A stretch of 20,477 bases of DNA from Flavobacteriales bacterium (GTDB lineage: Bacteria > Bacteroidota > Bacteroidia > Flavobacteriales > Flavobacteriaceae), in NCBI GenBank assembly GCA_015494775.1, contig WGAP01000126.1:1-20477 (forward strand). The letters run 5' to 3'. The translations under genes were made by a program, and so were the position numbers. The stretch's first letter is position 1. Each line of letters opens with the position of its first letter. Shown piece by piece: positions 15,520 to 20,477 of this stretch. The notes beneath the pieces were generated by a model that had not been told where the DNA came from, did no database searches, and saw only the letters and a list, made by a program, of their open reading frames with translations.

Positions 15520-15673
15520 TAGGTCGCTGAGTGATTTTTGCGTAGCAAAAATTGTATCGAAGCGACCGTATTGACCGGCCGGGGCTTCGATACACTGCTC
15601 ACTGCATTCGCAGCACTCAGCCGCCGGCCTTTTCCCGCGCGATGAATCGCTTTTCCCGCGCGATAAATCGCGC
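15520..15673 (+). repeat. Module 2 cloverleaf-like repeat, copy B
   Basis: Outer stem CTGAGTG (15527-15533) with CACTCAG (15614-15620); hairpin 1 ATTTTTGC (15534-15541) with GCAAAAAT (15545-15552), loop GTA instead of AAA in copy A; arm 2 TGTATCGAAG (15553-15562) with CTTCGATACA (15585-15594); hairpin 3 CTGC/GCAG (15602-15613), one pair shorter than in A. GGTCGC and GCGACC also pair around hairpin 1, an alternative fold. The trailing TTTTCCCGCGCGAT unit occurs twice in tandem; the second forms GCGCGAT (15658-15664) with ATCGCGC (15667-15673). Confidence 0.75.
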
Positions 15674-15746
15674 GGCTACATTGGGGCACCCCACATGGAT
15701 TGAAAAATCAGGGTTGGTGATTATTCCACTACCGTAAACATTATAG

Positions 15747-16034
15747 CGGAGCGAGACCAAAGGACTCGCGTAGCCCGCGGCAGACCGTAGGGCTGACGCG
15801 GTAGCGAAAGCAGACCGCAGGGCTGCCGGAGCCGCCGAGGAAACCGAAGGGTTCCGAGGCATGCAAGGAGACCGTCAGGGCTCCGCAGCACGCGTAGGGA
15901 GACGCCGCCCGAGCGAAGGCGAAGGGCGGCCGGCTCCCGAAGCTGCGAAGCGAGACCGAAGGGCTCGTGAAGCCGCGTAGTGAGACAACGCCCGCACCCG
16001 GCCTTGCGCGCCGCAGGCGGTTGGCTCACGGAGC
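15747..16034 (+). repeat. Module 3 array of tandem covarying hairpins, copy B
   Basis: This is the clearest array. Units, with stem halves and positions: GCGAG/CTCGC (15751, 15765), CAG/CTG (15781, 15793), GCAG/CTGC (15810, 15823), GGAA/TTCC (15839, 15852), GGAG/CTCC (15867, 15881), GGGAG/CTCCC (15897, 15934), CGAG/CTCG (15951, 15964), GTGAG/CTCAC (15980, 16025). Five loops are nine bases of the form ACCNNAGGR, mostly ACCGNAGGG. Two units carry long inner stems (GCCGCCC/GGGCGGC in the sixth). Unit starts are 28-31 bp apart except after the long sixth unit. No coding potential is apparent. Confidence 0.82.
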
Positions 16035-16053
16035 GCTTAAATAATAATGATAC

Positions 16054-16125
16054 CTAATCCAACTCCATCCCTCCGATGGCCTCCTTGATTTTTTTGACGG
16101 CCAAATGGTAATGGGCTTTTAAAGC
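16054..16125 (-). pseudogene. Relic of an ECF sigma-factor 3' end
   Basis: A second copy of the last 23 codons plus stop of the sigma-factor gene at 16925-17467. The relic reads ALKAHYHLAVKKIKEAIGG, MELD, stop; the intact gene reads ALKTHYHLAVKKIKEAIGG, MELE, stop (21 of 23 residues the same). Some differences are silent (GAG for GAA), as expected of a diverged allele rather than a fresh duplication. Upstream of 16125 the similarity stops at once. Downstream it passes into module 3 copy B within 20 bp. Confidence 0.85.
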
Positions 16126-16177
16126 TCGGTATCAAGTAATTGATCCTTAGCAATATGAACTAAGAAATCATTCCAAG

Positions 16178-16555
16178 TCAATATTTTGTTCCGCCGATTT
16201 GTTTCAATATCAGTAAATCCTTATCTCCCGTAACAAGGTAGTCCGCTTTGCTTTCAACGGCTAATCCCAATAAAAAACTATCTTTCGGGTCCCGGCATTT
16301 GTTGATTTCGGTATTAACCTTAATGAGTTGACCATAAGTATCAAATACGTCCAATAGGTCGAGAATGTCAGCATCGTCAAAAAACTTTTTAAACTTGGGA
16401 CGTTTGGCTACGCTGATAAATTCTTCGATAAGCGCCTCGGAAAAGATTAAACGGATTTTACCGGATAGTATCCATTCATCAAGCACCGCATAATTGTCTG
16501 TTATCAAATAGCTTATCCACAAATTGGTGTCGAGAATGACTTTTTTACTTTTCAT
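16178..16555 (-). CDS. PIN-domain ribonuclease toxin (VapC-like, COG1569 type)
   Basis: 125-residue PIN-domain protein, probably a metal-dependent RNase that stops growth by cutting RNA when its antitoxin is lost. The acidic active-site residues are visible: Asp9 in VILDTNLWISYL, Glu44/Glu45 in SEALIEEFISVAKRPKF, Asp89/Asp92 in CRDPKDSFLLGLA, and Asp111/Asp113 in LVTGDKDLL. The KCRDPKDS and TGDKDLL pair is typical of the putative PIN toxin family COG1569. Its start overlaps the end of the upstream antitoxin gene by 11 bp. The gene is visibly more AT-rich than the housekeeping genes around it and lies at a recombination junction, so transfer is likely. The RNA target is unknown. Confidence 0.88.
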   Translation of the reverse strand: MKSKKVILDTNLWISYLITDNYAVLDEWILSGKIRLIFSEALIEEFISVAKRPKFKKFFDDADILDLLDVFDTYGQLIKVNTEINKCRDPKDSFLLGLAVESKADYLVTGDKDLLILKQIGGTKY

Positions 16556-16772
16556 AACGGGATTTCCTTACGGCCTCCACTTCACGGGTTATTTCATCCA
16601 TTGACGGAGTCGAATCGGATTTGGACCGCAATCGTTTCAAAATATCCCTGAATTGGGATTCGGAATCGGAATCGGAACGGGCAATGCTGATTTTAATTAA
16701 TTTTAAATCTTCCAAATCCTTTAAAAGCGATTTGGCCTTTGGATTCAATATTTTAATTTTTAGTATTTCCAT
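16545..16772 (-). CDS. Antitoxin partner of the PIN toxin
   Basis: 75-residue acidic and basic helical protein, first gene of the pair. The N-terminus MEILKIKILNPKAKSLLKDL, EDLKLIKI resembles small Bacteroidota antitoxins that start with a short beta strand and helix. The centre is Ser/Asp-rich (ARSDSDSESQ), and the C-terminus SMDEITREVEAVRKSRYEK is the helical tail expected to wrap the toxin. Order (antitoxin first), overlap (11 bp) and size all fit a type II pair. Repression of its own promoter is usual for such pairs but not shown here. The family name is not certain. Confidence 0.8.
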   Translation of the reverse strand: MEILKIKILNPKAKSLLKDLEDLKLIKISIARSDSDSESQFRDILKRLRSKSDSTPSMDEITREVEAVRKSRYEK

Positions 16773-16790
16773 GATCCGGATTCTTTACTT

Positions 16791-16798
16791 CAAAGATA
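16791..16798 (-). promoter_or_regulatory. -7 box of the toxin-antitoxin promoter
   Basis: TATCTTTG on the minus strand fits TAnnTTTG and lies 18 bp before the antitoxin ATG, so the leader is about 14 nt. This gives the pair its own promoter, separate from the sigma-factor operon upstream. Confidence 0.5.
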
Positions 16799-16924
16799 CA
16801 AAAAATGTAATGAAGGATTTACTGTTTTCAATGCAAATAATTGTGGATTAACGGATTTCAGAAATAACAACCATCCCTTCTACGGGAACAGTTTCCAAAT
16901 CCCCGTTAAAAATCAAGCGAACTA

Positions 16925-17467
16925 TTATTCCAACTCCATCCCTCCGATGGCTTCCTTGATTTTTTTGACGGCCAAATGGTAATGCGTTTTTAAGGCGCCT
17001 TCCGACAAATCCAGCATTCCGGCCATTTCCTTGAACTTATAGCCGCCGAAATATTTCAGGCGGAAAACCTCTTGCTGACGTGGCGGCAAGGTGAGCAAAA
17101 TTTGTTCGAGCCGGAAAAGAATATCGTCGCCGTTGTACCAAGGGTCGGCACGCATATTTTCCAGCAGCCGGCGGTGCAGTTCGGGGTCGTCCACGCGGCT
17201 GCTTTGGTATTTGCGCCGCAGGAACTGCAAGGCCTCGTTTACGGCAATGCGATACATCCAGGTAAAAAGTCCGCTTTGGCCACGGAATTTATCCCAGTTC
17301 AGGTGGATTTTGAGCAGGGTTTCTTGCAACACGTCGTCGGTGTCGGCGTGGGTTTTGACAATGGGCCGGATTACGGCATAGAGTTGCTCACCGTAGTGGC
17401 GCACCAGGGCCGACATACGGCGGCCGGGGTCTTTTTCTTCCAAAATCCGCCTTTCGGTGTCGTTCAT
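16925..17467 (-). CDS. ECF-type RNA polymerase sigma factor
   Basis: 180-residue sigma-70 family protein with only regions 2 and 4, the ECF layout. Region 2: HADTDDVLQETLLKIHLNWDK, then FRGQSGLFTWMYRIAVNEAL and QFLRRKYQ, which bind the polymerase clamp and the -10 DNA. Region 4: LTLPPRQQEVFRLKYFGGYKF, then KEMAGMLDLSEGALKTHYHL, a helix-turn-helix for the -35 element. I choose the ATG at 17467 (MNDTERRILEE); the open frame reaches a TTG 13 codons upstream with no family-like sequence. It lies 42 bp after the cdaA stop and is probably co-transcribed with it. No anti-sigma gene follows. Its last 23 codons exist again at 16054-16125. Confidence 0.92.
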   Translation of the reverse strand: MNDTERRILEEKDPGRRMSALVRHYGEQLYAVIRPIVKTHADTDDVLQETLLKIHLNWDKFRGQSGLFTWMYRIAVNEALQFLRRKYQSSRVDDPELHRRLLENMRADPWYNGDDILFRLEQILLTLPPRQQEVFRLKYFGGYKFKEMAGMLDLSEGALKTHYHLAVKKIKEAIGGMELE

Positions 17468-17509
17468 ACAACTTCTTGTAATGCTTGGATGCCAACTGTG
17501 GCGCAAAGT

Positions 17510-18298
17510 TTAACGGCCGTCCCATTGGCCCAGGTCGCGTTTGATTTTGCGCACCAGGTCGTCGTAGTCTTTGTAGGGCACGAAACGGCCGTTGCGGATG
17601 TAGGAAATTTTGCCCGTTTCCTCCGACACCACCAAGGCCAGGGCATCGGTATTTTTGGTAATACTCACCGCCGCCAGGTGGCGCAGGCCGTATTCCTTGG
17701 GCAACTTGATTTCGGGCGAAATGGGCAATACCACGCGCGTGGCGGTGATTTTGTTGCCTTCCACCACAATGGCGCCGTCGTGGAGCGGACTGTTTTTGTA
17801 GAAAATACTTTCCACGATGGGCTCGTTAACGGCAATATCCATTTTGTCGCCCGTGTTTTTGATAAAATCCAAATTCTGATTGCGTTTGATCAAAATCAAG
17901 GCGCCCATTTGACGGATGCTCAGGTTTTTGGCCGCATTGACCAGGGCTTCCACATTGGTCCGGCTGCCGTGGGTGCGCGAAAACAAGCCCAAATCCTGAA
18001 ACATACTCGACGGATTGAATTTCTTGGAGCCCAACATGAGCAAAAACTGCCGGATTTCCTGCTGAAATACAATCAAAAGGGCAATCACACCCAGCCCCAA
18101 AAATTTACCCAACACTTCCGAAAGCAAGGGCATCCGGGCCCATTGGGTAACTTTCCATATCAAATAAATAATGGCAATGCCGGCAAAAATATTGATGGCC
18201 GCCGTGCCTTTGAGCAGTTTGTAAAAATAATACAGCAACAGTCCGAACAACACAATGTCCAGGATGTCCAAAAACCGTATGTGCAGCAGGTCGATCAT
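17510..18298 (-). CDS. cdaA: Diadenylate cyclase (c-di-AMP synthase, CdaA type)
   Basis: Makes cyclic di-AMP from two ATP; this messenger controls potassium and osmolyte balance and cell-wall integrity. The 262 residues show three N-terminal membrane segments (about 13-29, 34-50, 63-80), then a DAC domain from about 100. The catalytic DGA motif is at 174-176 (NSPLHDGAIVVEGN). The second conserved motif, normally RHR, reads RHL at 206-208 (YGLRHLAAVSITKNTDA). VVSEETGKIS follows, as in the family. The start overlaps the upstream lipoprotein stop (ATGA), and the sigma-factor gene lies downstream. A CdaR-like regulator is absent. The family call is firm; full activity is slightly uncertain because of the motif change. 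Confidence 0.94.
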   Translation of the reverse strand: MIDLLHIRFLDILDIVLFGLLLYYFYKLLKGTAAINIFAGIAIIYLIWKVTQWARMPLLSEVLGKFLGLGVIALLIVFQQEIRQFLLMLGSKKFNPSSMFQDLGLFSRTHGSRTNVEALVNAAKNLSIRQMGALILIKRNQNLDFIKNTGDKMDIAVNEPIVESIFYKNSPLHDGAIVVEGNKITATRVVLPISPEIKLPKEYGLRHLAAVSITKNTDALALVVSEETGKISYIRNGRFVPYKDYDDLVRKIKRDLGQWDGR

Positions 18299-19008
18299 CG
18301 TTGCACTTCTGCGGGATTATACCAAAACATTTTGTCCGATGTGCGAAACATAATGCTGTCCAAGCCGCGGACGGCACCCAGCAGGTTGTTGAAGGTGCCG
18401 TAGTCCACATTGTAGTCGGCATTGATAAACACCAACCGCGGCCGGCGGTCGGTTTTTTTTAAACTGTCCAAATAGGCCAAAAAGTCCTTTTTTCCGGCCG
18501 GAAAGGCAAATGCCAGACTATCGACCAGCAATTTGCCCGGCTGCAAATCCAGGTGCAAAACCGGCTTTCCGCCCGTGATTTTGGGATATTCACGCACATA
18601 ATCGCGCGAAAAATAAAAGGGCGTTTCGATTTCCACATCGGTAAAATCGTCCAGGGCCAGCACGTTGCGGAGCGTGTCCACGTGGCTCAGATACATCCGC
18701 GCATCGGGATTGCTGTGGATGGATTTTTTATGCCGTTTTTGGTAGAGCGTTTGCAGTGGGACGATAATTTTTTTGAGCGGCAGGCGCCGGTCGATGTGTA
18801 CCACCCAGTGCATAGCCGTAAACAATTGGTTTTTGTTGAGCCGCGCCACGGTATCCTTGCCGTGGATTTCAAAAAACACATAGGCCTGCGTAACGCTGTT
18901 AATGTCATGCGGGCCGGCGTTATCGTTTACCGGCAGCAGCATTTTGGGTTTATGACAACCTCCCAACACCATCAAGGCAAGCAACCAAACAAAGCTCTTG
19001 ATTTTCAT
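18295..19008 (-). CDS. Putative lipoprotein upstream of cdaA
   Basis: 237 residues with a basic start (MKIK), hydrophobic segment and lipobox LGGC; Cys18 is the likely lipid anchor, so the mature protein is probably periplasmic. I recognise no domain. The body is rich in Lys, Asp and Leu (HGKDTVARLNKNQLFTAMHW, HVDTLRNVLALDDFTDVEIE, LVFINADYNVDYGTFNNLL). The segment RPRLVFINADYNVDYGTFN loosely recalls the periplasmic domain of ExbD/TolR-like proteins, but there is no membrane helix to match. The ATG at 19008 is chosen because the signal peptide starts there and a promoter box lies 22 bp before it; the open frame extends 23 codons further into the repeat. The stop overlaps the cdaA start, so the two may act together. 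Confidence 0.78.
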   Translation of the reverse strand: MKIKSFVWLLALMVLGGCHKPKMLLPVNDNAGPHDINSVTQAYVFFEIHGKDTVARLNKNQLFTAMHWVVHIDRRLPLKKIIVPLQTLYQKRHKKSIHSNPDARMYLSHVDTLRNVLALDDFTDVEIETPFYFSRDYVREYPKITGGKPVLHLDLQPGKLLVDSLAFAFPAGKKDFLAYLDSLKKTDRRPRLVFINADYNVDYGTFNNLLGAVRGLDSIMFRTSDKMFWYNPAEVQR

Positions 19009-19030
19009 TGAACTGCGACTCGTGTATATG

Positions 19031-19038
19031 CAAAGATA
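19031..19038 (-). promoter_or_regulatory. -7 box of the lipoprotein-cdaA-sigma operon
   Basis: TATCTTTG on the minus strand fits TAnnTTTG, 22 bp before the ATG at 19008. The expected -33 position (about 19058-19063) falls on the border of module 1 copy D and shows no TTTG. Confidence 0.55.
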
Positions 19039-19061
19039 CGGCATTTGTTTATTTATTTTCA

Positions 19062-19265
19062 GGGCGCCTCCCCGCACATCGCGGAGCGATGTGCGGGGCC
19101 GGGCTGTCCGCTCAAATGCGGCTCGGCAAATGCCGGTTTTTTGCGCGGGCGCGCGGCACGCGCGCCCGCGCCCGCCCGTGCGTGGGGCTTCCTGCTGGTC
19201 GCCTCCACCGGGCGGAGAAAACTACGGCATTGCCTTCGCCGCATAACCGCTCCCATCCCTGGCGC
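19062..19265 (+). repeat. Module 1 interspersed repeat, copy D (solitary, subtype I)
   Basis: The left end GGGCGCC is followed by a perfect 13-bp hairpin, CCCCGCACATCGC (19070-19082) with GCGATGTGCGGGG (19086-19098). GGGCTGTCCGCTCAAATGC follows. The central perfect 13-bp stem (19143-19155 with 19159-19171) has the same arms as copy A, but the loop is GCA instead of TGC. The right end CATAACCGCTCCCATCC, CTGGCGC stops at 19265. Modules 2 and 3 are absent. Confidence 0.85.
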
Positions 19266-19388
19266 GGATTATTAAGGGCTTGAAGTGATTTTCGCGCATT
19301 GAATCAATGCCTGCCAAATTATATGGATTTCTATTTGATCGACACAAAAAGGTATCAAAAGTCTATTGTATTACACACCGATAATTGT

Positions 19389-19790
19389 TCAAGTATGCTT
19401 CTTTTTTGATATCCAAAACCTATGATCTTTGTCCAAAAAAACTATATAAAACACGTTATCCTCCAAGTATCCCCCAATGCGTATTTTCCCACGAATTGAT
19501 ATCGATGCCCAATTAACTCCCGGCGAAATATGCCTCGGGGGTATAAAATCCGATTCCGGTGGAAAATCACCATAAATTTTTAAAATTCTCTGCTGTTCGG
19601 CTTCCGGAACACTATAATTACTCACTTGCCTCAAACGGGTCATTAACTCCGATAAAATCGATTCTTTTTCCCAATCTTCAAAAGATTGCCCTTGGTTGAT
19701 ATCAAAATCTTTCAAACTGAATACAATCGTTCTTTTAGGCTCTCCCGACCGAGGCGCCAGGTACTGCCTTTTCCTTTTCGGTTTAGCCAT
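19389..19790 (-). CDS. Small protein of unknown function paired with an ATPase
   Basis: 133 residues; I do not recognise a named family. The N-terminus is basic (MAKPKRKRQYLAPRSGEPKR), then a patterned segment FSLKDFDINQGQSFEDWEKE, a helix ILSELMTRLRQVSNY, the link KIYGDFPPESDF, and a compact C-terminal part WASISIRGKIRIGGYLEDNV, FYIVFLDKDHRFWISKKKHT. The last part has alternating hydrophobic strands and ends FLDKDHRFW, faintly like small RelE/ParE-type folds; this is only an impression. Its start overlaps the end of the upstream ATPase gene by 8 bp, so the two are translated together. AT-rich, unlike the housekeeping genes. It could be the effector or the antidote of a two-gene defence or abortive-infection module. 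Confidence 0.7.
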   Translation of the reverse strand: MAKPKRKRQYLAPRSGEPKRTIVFSLKDFDINQGQSFEDWEKESILSELMTRLRQVSNYSVPEAEQQRILKIYGDFPPESDFIPPRHISPGVNWASISIRGKIRIGGYLEDNVFYIVFLDKDHRFWISKKKHT

Positions 19791-20477
19791 CGGTCAGAAT
19801 TTTTGCAATACTTTCATCGATGCTGAAATAAGAAGTCGCACCGTATTTCCCGTTCAAATAATTCCTGGCAAAAGAAGAGGTGTTTCTAACCTTTTCGGTT
19901 TTAAAATCAGCTAATGAATATAAGTGCGAAACTCCAAATTGGTCTTTTTCAACAAACCAGATTTGATCACGTCTGAAAATATCTTTGTCCAATAAATTTA
20001 CATCATGCGAAGTAAATATCAATTGTGCGGATTTATTATTGTATTTATGAAATAATTCAATAAGCCTTTTTGTTAATTGGGTGTGTAGTCTGGAATCCAA
20101 TTCGTCCACTACAAGGATTTTACCGTTTAACAACGTGTCAAACCAAGGGCCGAGTAAATTGACAAACTTTTTGGTTCCTTCGGATTCTTGTGTATCAAAA
20201 TCAAAAGGCACAGTATCCACCAGCAGATTATTTTTATCGTATTTTCTGTGCCATGTCGATATTTGAATTTTCTTGGAGTTATCTTTCAATTGCTGCAAAG
20301 CCGAAAAAAATTTTTTTAGTTTTTCGTCCTTCACATCTTTTATCACGTTGTCCATTTCGTCGACACTGAAATCCACTTCTTCGATAGAGATATTAGAAAT
20401 TTCCAAATGTTTTAATAATAATGACAGCCATTTATTGAATTTGCTATCATTTTTTAGCTTTTGAATGGTGTACAAAC
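19783..20477 (-). CDS. AAA/ABC-type ATPase, C-terminal part (gene continues past the window)
   Basis: About 231 residues of the C-terminal region; the start and Walker A lie outside the window. A signature-like SEGTKKFVNLLGPWFDTLL is followed by Walker B and D-loop KILVVDELDSRLHTQL, and a switch-histidine region AQLIFTSHDVNLL. RRDQIWFVEKDQFGVSHLYS, then a Phe-Ala-Arg-Asn-Tyr-Leu-Asn-Gly-Lys-Tyr-Gly segment, complete the pattern seen in AAA_15/AAA_21 OLD-like ATPases of phage-defence pairs. No nuclease domain is seen after the ATPase core, so any effector activity must lie in the partner gene or upstream. The sequence is markedly AT-rich, which supports recent acquisition. The ATPase class is sure; the biological role is inferred. 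Confidence 0.85.
   Translation of the reverse strand, partial: LYTIQKLKNDSKFNKWLSLLLKHLEISNISIEEVDFSVDEMDNVIKDVKDEKLKKFFSALQQLKDNSKKIQISTWHRKYDKNNLLVDTVPFDFDTQESEGTKKFVNLLGPWFDTLLNGKILVVDELDSRLHTQLTKRLIELFHKYNNKSAQLIFTSHDVNLLDKDIFRRDQIWFVEKDQFGVSHLYSLADFKTEKVRNTSSFARNYLNGKYGATSYFSIDESIAKILTDG

Noticed and set aside
15747..16034. CRISPR array, suggested by a period of about 30 bp
   Set aside because: There is no constant repeat alternating with unique spacers of fixed length. The near-constant element is only a 9-base loop core, the stems vary, and no cas gene is present.
15747..16034. Integron attC cassette array
   Set aside because: No integrase, no GTT-type core sites and no cassette genes between the hairpins.
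16849..16923. Open stretch of about 24 codons just after the sigma gene (minus strand, ending VVISEIR, stop) that could be a relic of a gene tail
   Set aside because: A stop-free run of this length is likely by chance, and I see no family resemblance.

Overview
The window looks like chromosome from a Bacteroidota (Bacteroidetes) bacterium. Four signs point that way: the gene orders rplM-rpsI-rpsB-tsf and rsfS-ftsH-LUD-cdsA-psd; promoters with the phylum's -7 box TAnnTTTG close upstream of many starts; few recognisable Shine-Dalgarno sites; and several lipoproteins. No rRNA, tRNA, CRISPR array or transposase is visible. The species cannot be named from the sequence alone.

Layout. 58-891 (-) is an orphan lipoprotein gene, divergent from aspS (1009-2760, +). 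2761-3636 is non-coding and GC-rich repeat DNA. 3637-8241 (-) is an envelope and ribosome-silencing operon read rsfS, ftsH, LUD-domain gene, cdsA, psd. 8382-10972 (-) is a translation cluster read rplM, rpsI, rpsB, tsf, closed by a clear intrinsic terminator at 8324-8352. 10973-11786 is promoter plus a second repeat block, inverted relative to the first. 11787-13757 (+) is a three-gene operon: a membrane protein with TPR-like helices, a LysE-type exporter and a SpoU/TrmH-type RNA methyltransferase. It converges on fumC (13830-15230, -) across a bidirectional terminator. 15255-16177 is a third repeat block and a relic of a sigma-factor tail. 16178-16772 (-) is a PIN-domain toxin-antitoxin pair. 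16925-19008 (-) is a lipoprotein, c-di-AMP synthase and ECF sigma factor operon. 19062-19265 holds one more repeat. 19389 to the window end (-) is a small unknown protein gene with a truncated AAA/ABC-type ATPase gene, a possible defence pair.

The most unusual content is non-coding. Three composite elements (2786-3612, 11098-11716 inverted, 15343-16034) keep one order of modules. Module 1 is a 170-220 bp element with conserved ends and a hairpin-rich centre of two subtypes; a fourth, solitary copy lies at 19062-19265. Module 2 can fold into a cloverleaf-like junction. Module 3 is a tandem array, with a period of about 30 bp, of small hairpins whose stems change in compensated pairs around a near-constant ACCGNAGGG core. 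I cannot name the family or its mobilising enzyme.

The accessory genes (toxin-antitoxin pair, ATPase pair) are visibly more AT-rich than their neighbours. The toxin-antitoxin pair lies between an intact sigma-factor gene and a second, diverged copy of that gene's last 23 codons, which marks an insertion or recombination junction.
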